Shown: positions 7,879-15,617, numbered from the stretch's first letter. The stretch: DNA of 16,157 nt from an uncultured Eubacteriales bacterium (GCA_900555735.1 USMI01000028.1:1-16157), one strand, 5' to 3'. Made by a program: numbers and translations. The notes: generated by a model not told the origin, from the sequence alone.

Positions 7879-7930
7879 CGAGGAGAAACAAGAAGTTTCG
7901 CACCGGGAAACAAAGTGGCGGTGGCGAGGC

Positions 7931-7969
7931 AAAGATAAATGTTTTTCCAGAAAAGATAAATTCTGGAAA
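7931..7969. promoter_or_regulatory. Candidate operator: 10-bp direct repeat with 21-bp period plus overlapping inverted repeat
   Basis: AAAGATAAAT occurs at 7931-7940 and again at 7952-7961, exactly 21 bases (two helical turns) apart. An overlapping perfect 9-bp inverted repeat, TTTCCAGAA (7944-7952) and TTCTGGAAA (7961-7969), is separated by 8 bases. Directly repeated half-sites 21 bp apart are the arrangement known from AraC at araI. The site lies upstream of both divergent promoters. Binding is inferred. Confidence 0.4.
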
Positions 7970-8080
7970 GATTTCCGGTGTCAATAAACATATTGTGTAA
8001 AAAGCAGAAAACAACCGGAACGCAAACCTTGCATTTTAGGCAAAAAAGCGGAAAGAGGTGATGAAAATCCGTTTTTCTTC

Positions 8081-8109
8081 TTGAACATCAGAAGAGAATC
8101 TGATATAAT
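8081..8109 (+). promoter_or_regulatory. Promoter of the peptide ABC transporter operon
   Basis: TTGAAC (8081-8086), 17-base spacer, perfect TATAAT (8104-8109). Transcription should begin near 8116, leaving a leader of about 130 bases before the first permease gene. Confidence 0.75.
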
Positions 8110-8136
8110 CAAAAGACAAGTCACATCAAAAGCGGG

Positions 8137-8211
8137 CTGCGGAGCAGAGGGAGATACCGCAGTCAAAAGGGAGTACTCCCTTTTCGTTCCTTTATGAAAG
8201 GAACGAAAAGG
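8137..8211 (+). promoter_or_regulatory. Structured leader with mutually exclusive hairpins
   Basis: Three possible helices lie in the leader. CTGCGG (8137-8142) can pair with CCGCAG (8157-8162). Bases 8165-8184 are a perfect 20-base palindrome (AAAAGGGAGT and its complement). Bases 8179-8193 pair perfectly with 8197-8211, a 15-bp stem with loop ATG. The last two share CCTTTT (8179-8184), which can pair either upstream or downstream, so they cannot both form fully. No long T-tract follows the second stem, so it does not look like a simple terminator. The function (attenuation, mRNA stability, or a DNA operator) is unknown. Confidence 0.5.
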
Positions 8212-8248
8212 ACGCTCACCAAAATAAGAACGATAGGAAGATGTAGGA

Positions 8249-9178
8249 ATGAATTCAAAGACATTGCTTTACATTCTCAAGCGCATCGGACTGGCGATCG
8301 TGACGGTCTGGGTCGTGGTGACGGTGACGTTCTTCGTCACCCGTATCGTACCCGGCGGCCCGTTCCTGGGCGAAAAAGCGATTTCCGAGGCCGCACAGGC
8401 AGCGCTGGAGGCCAAGTACGGTTTGGATAAACCGGTCATGACCCAGTACTTTACTTACCTGAAGGACATTGTGACGAAGCTGGACTTCGGCCCGTCTCTG
8501 AAGCAGCGCGGTCGCCAGGTCATCGATATTATCAGCGACGGCATGAAGGTCTCGGCCAAGCTGGGTGTGATCGCAGCTTTCTCCGCGCTGGGCGTCGGCG
8601 TGGTGCTGGGCTCCGTCGCGGCGCTGCGGCGCAACAAATTTGTGGATAAGGCCATCATGGTGATCACCACCGCATTCATCTCCATGCCCTCGTTTATCAT
8701 GGGCTCACTGCTATTGGTGCTGTTCTCGGTGAAGCTGGCGCTGTTCCCGGCCAACGGCGAGGCGGCGGGCGGACTTGTACTGCCCATCATCACGCTGGCC
8801 CTGTATCCGCTGGCACATACCACACGACTGACCCGCTCGTCCATGCTGGACGTTCTGGGCCAGGATTACATCCGTACCGCAAAGGCCAAGGGCGTCTCCG
8901 GCAGCCACATCATCTTTGGCCACGCCCTGAAAAACGCGCTGATCCCTGTGATCACCTATTTCGGCCCCATGCTGGCCTATATCGTCACCGGCTCTCTGGT
9001 GGTGGAGCAGATCTTCGCCGTGCCCGGCATCGGCCGTGCGTTCGTCAACAGCATCACCAACCGCGACTATCCGCTGATCATGGGCACCACCATCGTACTG
9101 GCCACGCTGATCGTCGTTATGAACCTGGTCAGCGACATCCTGTATAAGGCTGTCGACCCGCGCATCACGCTGGAATAA
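8249..9178 (+). CDS. oppB: Peptide ABC transporter permease, OppB/DppB type
   Basis: Inner-membrane permease subunit of an oligopeptide/dipeptide-type importer, 309 aa, the family's usual length. It shows the DppB/OppB N-terminal segment (residues 1-35, ending TRIVPGGPF), hydrophobic segments near 10-30, 100-125, 135-165, 175-190, 230-255 and 275-297, and the cytoplasmic EAA loop (QDYIRTAKAKGVSGSHIIFGHALKNALIP, ~205-233) that docks on the ATPase. It ends with the typical DILYKAVDPRI. ATG at 8249 is served by AGGAAG 8 bases upstream. First gene of a five-gene operon behind the promoter at 8081; the next gene starts 18 bases after its stop. The imported substrate is not evident. Confidence 0.93.
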   Translation: MNSKTLLYILKRIGLAIVTVWVVVTVTFFVTRIVPGGPFLGEKAISEAAQAALEAKYGLDKPVMTQYFTYLKDIVTKLDFGPSLKQRGRQVIDIISDGMKVSAKLGVIAAFSALGVGVVLGSVAALRRNKFVDKAIMVITTAFISMPSFIMGSLLLVLFSVKLALFPANGEAAGGLVLPIITLALYPLAHTTRLTRSSMLDVLGQDYIRTAKAKGVSGSHIIFGHALKNALIPVITYFGPMLAYIVTGSLVVEQIFAVPGIGRAFVNSITNRDYPLIMGTTIVLATLIVVMNLVSDILYKAVDPRITLE

Positions 9179-9195
9179 GGGAGGGGAGAAGAGAT

Positions 9196-10254
9196 ATGTT
9201 GAAAAAACCGTTCAGTCTGCATGTGGATCTGGATGCCTTTATGCCGGCCAGCGCCGAGGATAAGGCCTACATGGTGCAGATGCGCCCCTCCTCCACCTTC
9301 TTCAAGGATGGCTGCAAGCGCCTGCTGAAGAACAAGGTGGCCACCGTTTCCCTGATCGTGGTGCTGATCATCACCCTTTCCTCGCTGATCCTGCCCGCTG
9401 TCTGGCCGTATTCCTACAGCCGCCAGCTGGGCGTTGCCCCCGGCAAGAAGGTGGACGCCTCCTACAACAACCTGCGCCCCTTCGAGTACGGCGCCACCGA
9501 GCAGGCGAAGATCGCCGCCGGTGAAAAGGTGTTCCCCCATGTGTTCGGCACCGACTCCGCCGGACGTGACTACTTCATCCGCGTGGTGTACGGCACCCGC
9601 ATCTCTCTGGCGGTGGGCTTCTTCGCCAGTATCATTGTGCTGATCATCGGCGTGACCATCGGCTCCATCGCCGGTTACTGCGGCGGGAAGGTCGACCTGA
9701 TCATCATGCGTATCGTGGATATCATCTACTCGTTGCCGGATATGTTGATGGTCATCCTGCTGGCCGCCGTGCTGAAGGTGGCTTTGGGCGACGTGATCGA
9801 GGGTACGGCCCTGGCCAAGATCGGCAGCAATATCATCAGTCTGTTCGTGGTGTTCGCCCTGCTGTACTGGGTATCCATGGCCCGCCTGATCCGCGGCCAG
9901 ATCCTCTCCCTGCGCGAGCAGGAGTATGTGCTGGCGGCCCGCGCCACCGGCGCCAGCGGAAAGTGGATCATCATGAAGCACCTGCTGCCCAACTGCATCA
10001 GCGTGGTCATTATCTCCACCGCCCTGCAGATCCCCAGCGCCATCTTTACCGAGAGCTATCTGTCCTTCCTGGGCCTGGGCGTCAACGCCCCCATGCCCTC
10101 GCTGGGCTCTCTGGCCTCCGATGCCCTGAACGGCATCAGCACCTATCCCTATCGACTGGTGATCCCCGCCATCGTCATTTCGCTGATCGTTCTGTCGCTG
10201 AACCTGTTCGGCGACGGTCTGCGCGACGCGTTCGACCCCAAGCTGAACAGTTAA
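9196..10254 (+). CDS. oppC: Peptide ABC transporter permease, OppC/DppC type
   Basis: Second membrane permease, pairing with the OppB-like subunit. Residues 1-50 form a long cytoplasmic N-terminus, TM1 is ~50-70, then an extracytoplasmic stretch leads to HVFGTDSAGRDYFIRVVYGTRISL (115-138), a hallmark of the family. The EAA loop is at ~239-268 (REQEYVLAARATGASGKWIIMKHLLPN), followed by the family-typical ESYLSFLGLGVNAPMPSLG. It ends NLFGDGLRDAFDPKL. At 352 aa it is longer than the ~300 aa usual for OppC because of the N-terminal tail and periplasmic-side loop. A GGGAGGGGAG ribosome site precedes the ATG. The ATPase gene follows after 15 bases. Confidence 0.93.
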   Translation: MLKKPFSLHVDLDAFMPASAEDKAYMVQMRPSSTFFKDGCKRLLKNKVATVSLIVVLIITLSSLILPAVWPYSYSRQLGVAPGKKVDASYNNLRPFEYGATEQAKIAAGEKVFPHVFGTDSAGRDYFIRVVYGTRISLAVGFFASIIVLIIGVTIGSIAGYCGGKVDLIIMRIVDIIYSLPDMLMVILLAAVLKVALGDVIEGTALAKIGSNIISLFVVFALLYWVSMARLIRGQILSLREQEYVLAARATGASGKWIIMKHLLPNCISVVIISTALQIPSAIFTESYLSFLGLGVNAPMPSLGSLASDALNGISTYPYRLVIPAIVISLIVLSLNLFGDGLRDAFDPKLNS

Positions 10255-10269
10255 GGAGGGCAGAGTAGT

Positions 10270-11295
10270 ATGGCATTATTGGAAGTAAGAGACCTGCGTA
10301 CCTCCTTCTTTACCGACGCAGGCGAGGTCCAGGCCGTCAACGGCGTGTCCTTCAATCTGGAGCGCGGCCGTGTGCTGGGCATTGTGGGTGAGTCCGGCTC
10401 CGGCAAGTCCGTCACCGCCTATTCCATCATGCAGATCCTGGCCGGTACCGGCAAGATCGTGGGCGGCTCCATCAAGTTCGACGGCCAGGATCTGGTAGGC
10501 ACCGGCGAAAAGGTCATGAAGGACATCCGCGGCAATAAGATCAGTATCATTTTCCAGGATCCCATGACCTCCCTGAACCCCACCTATACCATCGGCCGCC
10601 AGCTGATGGAGGCCATCCTGCTGCACACCAACCGCAACAAGCAGCAGGCCTATGACCGCGCCGTGGAGATGCTGCGGCTGGTCAACGTCAACGAGCCGGA
10701 AAAGCGCATGAAGCAGTACCCCTACGAGTTTTCCGGCGGCATGCGTCAGCGCGTCATGATCGCCATGGCCCTGGCCTGCGAACCGGATATTCTGATCGCA
10801 GACGAGCCCACCACCGCCCTGGACGTGACCATTCAGGCCCAGATCCTGGAGCTGATGAAGTCCCTGCAGGAGGAGCTGGGCATGGCCATCATCATGATCA
10901 CCCATGACCTGGGCGTGGTGGCCCAGCTGTGCGACGAGGTCATCGTCATGTACGCCGGCTCCATCTGCGAGCAGGGCACCGCTGACGAGATCTTCTATAA
11001 CCCCAAGCATGAGTATACCAAGGGCCTGCTGCGTTCCATCCCTACGGCCCACACCGCCGGCACACGGCTCAAGCCCATCACCGGTACCCCCATCGACCTG
11101 CTGAACATGCCCGCCGGCTGTCCCTTCGCGCCCCGGTGCGACGCGGCCATGAAGGTGTGTATCCGCCAGCGGCCGGAGCGCATGGTCATCAATGACGTGC
11201 ATTTCGCCTCCTGCTGGATGAATGTAAAGGAAGGCGTGGATGAGGGCTCCGTCACACTGCTGGCGGAACCGGAGAAAGGCGGTGACGTCCAGTGA
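10270..11295 (+). CDS. oppD: Peptide ABC transporter ATP-binding protein, OppD/DppD type
   Basis: Cytoplasmic ATPase energising the importer, one of the heterodimeric pair. Walker A is GESGSGKS (40-47), Q-loop FQDP (95-98), ABC signature FSGGMRQR (154-161), Walker B ILIADEP (174-180) and switch His212. The C-terminal OppD-type extension has GCPFAPRCDAAMKVC and a final SCW, the cysteine-rich tail typical of peptide-transporter ATPases and reported to hold an iron-sulfur cluster in some relatives. Length 341 aa is normal. AAGGAGGG lies upstream of the ATG. Its stop codon overlaps the GTG start of the next gene, so the two ATPases are probably translationally coupled. Confidence 0.94.
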   Translation: MALLEVRDLRTSFFTDAGEVQAVNGVSFNLERGRVLGIVGESGSGKSVTAYSIMQILAGTGKIVGGSIKFDGQDLVGTGEKVMKDIRGNKISIIFQDPMTSLNPTYTIGRQLMEAILLHTNRNKQQAYDRAVEMLRLVNVNEPEKRMKQYPYEFSGGMRQRVMIAMALACEPDILIADEPTTALDVTIQAQILELMKSLQEELGMAIIMITHDLGVVAQLCDEVIVMYAGSICEQGTADEIFYNPKHEYTKGLLRSIPTAHTAGTRLKPITGTPIDLLNMPAGCPFAPRCDAAMKVCIRQRPERMVINDVHFASCWMNVKEGVDEGSVTLLAEPEKGGDVQ

Positions 11296-12278
11296 GTGAG
11301 AACAGAAATCAGCCGTTGATCGAGGTCAAGGACTTAAAGGAGTACTTTGACATCAACATGGGTATGTTCAAGACCAAGCCCCTCAAGGCGGTGGACGGCG
11401 TATCCTTCAGCATCAACAAGGGCGAGACCCTGGGCCTGGTAGGCGAGTCCGGCTGCGGTAAAACCACCGTGGGCCGCACGCTGCTGCACCTGTATAAGCC
11501 CACCGGCGGCGAGATCTGGTATAACGGCAAAAAGCTGGAGACCCCCGCCGACATCAAGGAATTCCGCAAGAAGGCCACCATGGTCTTCCAGGATCCCTAT
11601 TCCTCTCTGAACCCCCGCATGACCGTCTCCGACATCATCGGTGAGCCCCTGGATGTCCATAAGCTCTATAAGACCAAGGAGGAGCGCATGGCGCGCATCC
11701 TGGAGCTGATGGATCATGTGGGCCTGAACAGTGAGCACGCCTCCCGCTATGCCCACGAGTTCTCCGGCGGCCAGCGCCAGCGTATCGGCATCGCCCGCGC
11801 CTTGGCCGTCAATCCCGACTTCATTGTCTGCGACGAGCCGGTGTCCGCGCTGGACGTGTCCATCCAGGCACAGGTCATCAACATGTTCGATGAGCTGCAG
11901 GATAAGCTGGGTCTGACGTACCTGTTCATCGCCCATGACCTGCTGGTGGTGCGCCACATCTCTGACCGCATCGCCGTCATGTATCTGGGCAAGATGGTGG
12001 AGCTGGCCGACGCCGCTGAGATCTACGAACGTCCCCTGCACCCCTATTCCAAGTCCCTGCTGTCCGCGGTGCCGGTGCCGGATCCCAAGGTGGCCCGCGC
12101 CAACCAGCGCATCGTGCTGCACGGCGATATCCCCAGTCCCCTCAACGCGCCCTCCGGCTGCCCCTTCCGTACCCGCTGCGCCTACGCCACCGAGGCGTGC
12201 GCCGAATCCATGCCTCCCTTCAACGAGGTATCCAGCGGGCACTTCGTGGCCTGCCACCGGGTCAACGAGATCAACTGA
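11292..12278 (+). CDS. oppF: Peptide ABC transporter ATP-binding protein, OppF/DppF type
   Basis: Second ATPase of the importer. Walker A GESGCGKT (51-58), Q-loop FQDP (99-102), signature FSGGQRQR (157-164), Walker B FIVCDEP (177-183), switch His215, and the C-terminal peptide-transporter tail SGCPFRTRCAYATEAC. Length 328 aa is usual. The start is GTG at 11292, overlapping the TGA of the preceding gene in GTGA; AAAGGCGG upstream is a fair ribosome site. Choice of OppD versus OppF type rests on position and on the GESGCGKTT form of Walker A typical of OppF/DppF. Confidence 0.93.
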   Translation: MSENRNQPLIEVKDLKEYFDINMGMFKTKPLKAVDGVSFSINKGETLGLVGESGCGKTTVGRTLLHLYKPTGGEIWYNGKKLETPADIKEFRKKATMVFQDPYSSLNPRMTVSDIIGEPLDVHKLYKTKEERMARILELMDHVGLNSEHASRYAHEFSGGQRQRIGIARALAVNPDFIVCDEPVSALDVSIQAQVINMFDELQDKLGLTYLFIAHDLLVVRHISDRIAVMYLGKMVELADAAEIYERPLHPYSKSLLSAVPVPDPKVARANQRIVLHGDIPSPLNAPSGCPFRTRCAYATEACAESMPPFNEVSSGHFVACHRVNEIN

Positions 12279-12348
12279 CCTCCATTCGGTTCATCATGTG
12301 TGCCAACGCGCATGTTGAAAAATAAATTTGTGTGAAAGGAAAGACACC

Positions 12349-14139
12349 ATGAAAAAGTTTTTAGCTCTGATCCTGGCACTGGTCATGGCTCTGTCTCTGG
12401 TCGCCTGCGGCGGCGGTACGAGCAATGGCGACACCCAGGGCACCGACGACATGACGGCGGAAGAAAAGGAAGCCGCTCGTGAAGAGATCCGCTACGCCAT
12501 CGCCCTGATGTTCGATCGCAACTATATTGTTGACGAGATCACCCAGGCCGGCCAGGTCCCCGCCTCCTCCTTCGTGGCAATGGGCATGACCGAGCCCGAC
12601 GGTACCGACTTCTATAAGAACGCCGGTCACGACAGCAGCTATCCCGGCTACTACAACGTAGCAGAGGATGCTTATGAGAGCAACGTTGCTGAGGCCATCG
12701 AGATTCTGAAGAAGTACTACACCTGGGACGAGAACGAGCAGAAGTTCACCAACTTCCCCACTCTGACCTATCTGTACAACACCTCCGAGGCTCATAAGGC
12801 CATCGGTGAGTACCTGCAGGCCGCTCTGGCCAGCGTGGGCATCACCCTGAACCTGGAGAACCAGGAGTGGAACACCTTCCTGAACACCCGTAAGGACGGC
12901 AACTACTCCATCGCCCGTAACGGCTGGGTGGCCGACTACAACGATCCTATCTGCTTCCTGGATATGTGGGTCACCAACTCCGGCAACAACGACGCACAGT
13001 ATGGCCGTGACGCTCACGGCGCTCTGAAGATGTACAACCTGGATCTGACCGACCTGGGCTATGATATTAAGGTCGAGAACGGCACCTGGGCTGAGACCTA
13101 TGACGTGCTGATCTCCACCATCAAGGGCTGCACCGACAACGAGGTCCGCTTCCAGCTGATGCACCGCGCCGAGGATCTGCTGATGTCCACCGGCGGTATC
13201 GTTCCCCTGTATTTCTACACCGACCTGTACATGCTGAACAAGGATGTCGAGGGCTTCTTCTCCAATCCTCTGGGCTACAAGTACTTCTATCGCTGCACTG
13301 TTGCCGGCAAGACCGACAGCATCTCTGTCTGCCTGGCTTCCGAGCCTGACACCATTGACCCCGCTCTGAACTCCGCCGTCGACGGCGCCACCATGGTCAG
13401 CCACCTGTTCGCCGGTCTGGCCAAGTGGGATCAGGATGCCGATGGCAAGCTGGTCATCAAGGCCGACTGCGCTACCGAGCTGCCTGAGGGCGTTGCCAAT
13501 GAGGACGGCACTGTTACTTACACCTACAAGCTGCGTGACGGCCTGAAGTGGTCCGATGGTCAGGCTCTGACCGCCAAGGACTTCGAGTTCGCTTGGAAGC
13601 GCGCTGCTTCTGCTGAGCTGGGCGCCGACTACGGCTACATGTTCGAGCAGGTCAAGGGCTACGGCACCGACAACAAGGACGATCTGGCTGTCAAGGCTCT
13701 GGATAACACCACCCTGGAGGTCACCCTGTCCAACTCCGTTGCTTACTGGAACGAGCTGCTGGCCTTCCCCACCTTCTTCCCCGTCCGTGAGGACGTGGTC
13801 GCCAACGAAGGCTGGGCCACCGATCCTTCCACCTACGTCTGCAACGGTGCTTACACCATCGCTTCCTGGGATCACAACAGCGTGATCACCACCGTGAAGA
13901 ACCCCAACTACTATGATGCCGCCAACGTCACCATGGAGCAGGTCAAGTATTATCTGTCCGATAACGCCAACAACGACCTGGCCAACTTCAAGAACGGCGA
14001 CTGGCAGATGATCGACGACGTTCCCACCAACGAGATCGCCACCCTGAAGGCTGACTATCCCGATGAGTTCTTCGTCGTGGGTCAGATCGGCACCTACTAT
14101 GTCATTTGGAACATGAACGAGGAGATCCTGCCCTCCTGA
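12349..14139 (+). CDS. oppA: Oligopeptide-type substrate-binding lipoprotein with circularly permuted domain order
   Basis: Extracytoplasmic binding protein (SBP family 5) delivering substrate to the preceding permeases. Residues 1-20 are a lipoprotein signal with lipobox LVAC (Cys20); 21-33 are a Gly/Ser/Thr linker. The mature order is then reversed. Residues 34-319 match the family's C-terminal half (EIRYAIALMFDRNYIVDEITQ at 46-66, YLYNTSEAHKAIGEYLQ, GWVADYNDPICFLDMW, closing with GFFSNPLGYKYFY at 302-314). Residues ~320-596 match the N-terminal half (SVCLASEPDTIDPALNSAVDG at 326-346, the family signature TYTYKLRDGLKWSDGQALTAKDF at 390-412, FFPVRED, CNGAYTI, and QIGTYYVIWNMN at 579-590 at the very end). 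In ordinary members the latter half follows the signal peptide. Total 596 aa is normal, with no internal stop. ATG at 12349 has AAAGGA 8 bases upstream; 70 bases separate it from oppF. It uses more T-ending codons than its neighbours, consistent with high expression. Confidence 0.88.
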   Translation: MKKFLALILALVMALSLVACGGGTSNGDTQGTDDMTAEEKEAAREEIRYAIALMFDRNYIVDEITQAGQVPASSFVAMGMTEPDGTDFYKNAGHDSSYPGYYNVAEDAYESNVAEAIEILKKYYTWDENEQKFTNFPTLTYLYNTSEAHKAIGEYLQAALASVGITLNLENQEWNTFLNTRKDGNYSIARNGWVADYNDPICFLDMWVTNSGNNDAQYGRDAHGALKMYNLDLTDLGYDIKVENGTWAETYDVLISTIKGCTDNEVRFQLMHRAEDLLMSTGGIVPLYFYTDLYMLNKDVEGFFSNPLGYKYFYRCTVAGKTDSISVCLASEPDTIDPALNSAVDGATMVSHLFAGLAKWDQDADGKLVIKADCATELPEGVANEDGTVTYTYKLRDGLKWSDGQALTAKDFEFAWKRAASAELGADYGYMFEQVKGYGTDNKDDLAVKALDNTTLEVTLSNSVAYWNELLAFPTFFPVREDVVANEGWATDPSTYVCNGAYTIASWDHNSVITTVKNPNYYDAANVTMEQVKYYLSDNANNDLANFKNGDWQMIDDVPTNEIATLKADYPDEFFVVGQIGTYYVIWNMNEEILPS

Positions 14140-14180
14140 GTGCGGCTCCCTGCTTCCGTCAATGACTGAAACGCAATAAG

Positions 14181-14217
14181 GCAGGCCCTCCGGCACACCG
14201 CCGGAGGGCCTGCTTTT
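14181..14217 (+). terminator. Rho-independent terminator of the ABC transporter operon
   Basis: A perfect 14-bp GC-rich stem (14181-14194 with 14200-14213), 5-base loop and four T residues, starting 41 bases after the binding-protein stop. Confidence 0.85.
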
Positions 14218-14338
14218 CATAATAAAAGAGACCGCCGCAGAGGCGGCAGTTGCTGCAATGTCGCCAGCGGATGCGGTGGAAACTCTGATGGAAGCCCAGA
14301 AAACCGCGGAGGAGCTGATTGTTTCTGCTGAAGAATAG
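14218..14338 (+). other. Short Ala/Glu-rich open stretch between two hairpins, possible gene remnant
   Basis: An open frame ends at TAG 14336-14338 and reads AEAAVAAMSPADAVETLMEA and onward to LIVSAEE. It is open back into the preceding terminator. The only ATG (14258) would give 26 residues and has no ribosome site. The Ala/Glu composition is unlike random GC-rich sequence, so it may be the tail of a lost gene. No function is assigned. Nothing else is recognised in the 238 bases between the binding-protein stop and the PucR gene except the two hairpins. Confidence 0.2.
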
Positions 14339-14372
14339 GAAAGGCCATCGGCTATTTGCCGATGGCCTTTCC
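14338..14372. terminator. Hairpin between convergent units, probable terminator for the PucR-type gene
   Basis: Arms 14338-14352 and 14358-14372 form a perfect 15-bp stem around TATTT. It begins 6 bases after the end of the minus-strand PucR gene. No long T-tract follows on either strand, so intrinsic termination may be weak; the 3' arm ends CTTTCC. Confidence 0.55.
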
Positions 14373-14377
14373 ACTTA

Positions 14378-15598
14378 TCAGTCCTTTTCGCAATCGTCTC
14401 CCGGCGGGTCGTCTATGAAAAGCTCCGCGCCCTTGCTGTCCAACAGGGTCAGCGCCGTGGACAGCAGCAGCGCCGTGTGGGCTGCCGGATCATCCAGTGG
14501 GACAGCGAAGTCCTCCCGCATTTTGTGGATGCGGTACAGCACCGTATTCCGGTGGGTGAACAGCGCCGCGCAGGTATCCTTCAGGGATCGCCCGCAGGAC
14601 AGGTAATAGTAGAGCGTCTCGCAGTACTGGCTGCCCTTCTCCCTGTCGCAGGCCGCAAGGGCCTTGACCTGGGGCAGGATTAGGCTCCTGTACCGCCGGG
14701 CAGCGGTCAGCATCAGCAGTGTGCGCAGCTGCTCCACATGATAGACACTGCCGCCGCGGAAGCCAGCATCTGCGATCACGGCCAGCGCTTCACGGGCGGT
14801 GCGGTACAGCGCGGGCAGACCGTAGAGGTCCGTTATCGGCTCGGAAATGACCACCTTCAGGTGGAACTCCTCCACAAGGGCGTCAAATCCGGCGGGGTCA
14901 TACCCCTCGTGCAGAAACAGGATGACATCGCCCCGGTAGAGAAACGGATGTGAGGCGTAGAACCGGTAGGTCAGCTCGTCCTTCAACTGACTCTTGCCCA
15001 GATACAGGGCGTGATACGCCGCCAGATCGATCAAGGCGAAGGCGGCGGGGTGGAAATCCGCCAGATAGGTGCTGGACGCCTGCAGCCGGAAATAGGCCGC
15101 CGAGGGCAAGCCGCCGTCCAGCAGGTGCATCAATATCTCCTCCGCCGTGCCGAAGGGCTTGTCCTGCCGACTGGCCTCCACAAACAGCTGCTTGGCCAGC
15201 ACCGTTTCCACGGTGCGGAACGCCTCCGCCGGAATGTCCTCCAGATGGCCGCCAATGTCCACGCAGACCAGATAGCCCAGCCGCACACCGGCGCTGATCA
15301 GGGGCGCAAAGCGGCGGCGACGGGTACTATCCGCCACCTCCACATAGTCCGGCGCTCCGGCGGACAGGGCCGGACTTCTGCTGATGATGGCGCCCGCCTC
15401 ATAGGTGATGGCGCCCTGCTGTACGGCGCGGTCAAACAGGGGATCGGTAAAGCCCAGCGGCGCGTAATGAGCCGTCACGCGGAACGCATCGTCAATGACC
15501 ATCAGAGGACAGTCCAGCAGCTCTCCCGCGTCGGCAGTCAGCCGCGCAAGGTCATCCTGGGCAAAGAAATCCGCCAGCAATACCGTTGTATCCTGCAT
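14378..15598 (-). CDS. PucR/CdaR-type transcriptional regulator
   Basis: Predicted DNA-binding regulator, 406 aa. The C-terminal ~325-385 is the PucR-type helix-turn-helix (YCETLYYYLSCGRSLKDTCAALFTHRNTVLYRIHKM), with the diagnostic HRNTVLYRI. The central part (~185-285) resembles the GGDEF-like region common in this family (AFALIDLAAY, GDVILFLHEG, DLYGLPALYRTAREAL). The N-terminal ~1-140 is a probable sensor region (LLDCPLMVIDDAFRVTAH, APLISAGVRLGYLVCVDIGG), GAF/PAS-like but not identified exactly. The start ATG (15596-15598) is preceded by GAGGTG with 6-base spacing; a 12-residue upstream extension is open but lacks a ribosome site. Divergent from the sugar-acid permease with a shared control region, so it probably regulates that gene in response to a sugar acid or breakdown product (inference). 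Confidence 0.88.
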   Translation of the reverse strand: MQDTTVLLADFFAQDDLARLTADAGELLDCPLMVIDDAFRVTAHYAPLGFTDPLFDRAVQQGAITYEAGAIISRSPALSAGAPDYVEVADSTRRRRFAPLISAGVRLGYLVCVDIGGHLEDIPAEAFRTVETVLAKQLFVEASRQDKPFGTAEEILMHLLDGGLPSAAYFRLQASSTYLADFHPAAFALIDLAAYHALYLGKSQLKDELTYRFYASHPFLYRGDVILFLHEGYDPAGFDALVEEFHLKVVISEPITDLYGLPALYRTAREALAVIADAGFRGGSVYHVEQLRTLLMLTAARRYRSLILPQVKALAACDREKGSQYCETLYYYLSCGRSLKDTCAALFTHRNTVLYRIHKMREDFAVPLDDPAAHTALLLSTALTLLDSKGAELFIDDPPGDDCEKD

Positions 15599-15617
15599 AA
15601 AAGCACCTCGTTCTTGA

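Noticed and set aside
7799..8014. 72-residue N-terminal extension of the AraC-type regulator
   Set aside because: The extension crosses the promoter at 7850-7878 and has no ribosome site, whereas the ATG at 7798 has AGAAGGAGG at ideal spacing.
8148..8160. AGGGAGATACCGC, resembling the T-box riboswitch core AGGGTGGTACCGC with two mismatches
   Set aside because: The predicted transcript start near 8116 leaves only about 30 bases before it, too few for the T-box Stem I and specifier loop, and no such elements were found upstream. A covariance-model search of 7850-8250 for T-box would settle it.
12279..12348. Separate promoter for the binding-protein gene in the 70-base gap after oppF
   Set aside because: AT-rich sequence is present but no paired -35/-10 with acceptable spacing was found; operon read-through is simpler.
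12361..14220. 619-codon open frame antisense to the binding-protein gene
   Set aside because: Valine/glycine-rich shadow produced by the codon use of a well-supported lipoprotein; it starts within the terminator hairpin region.
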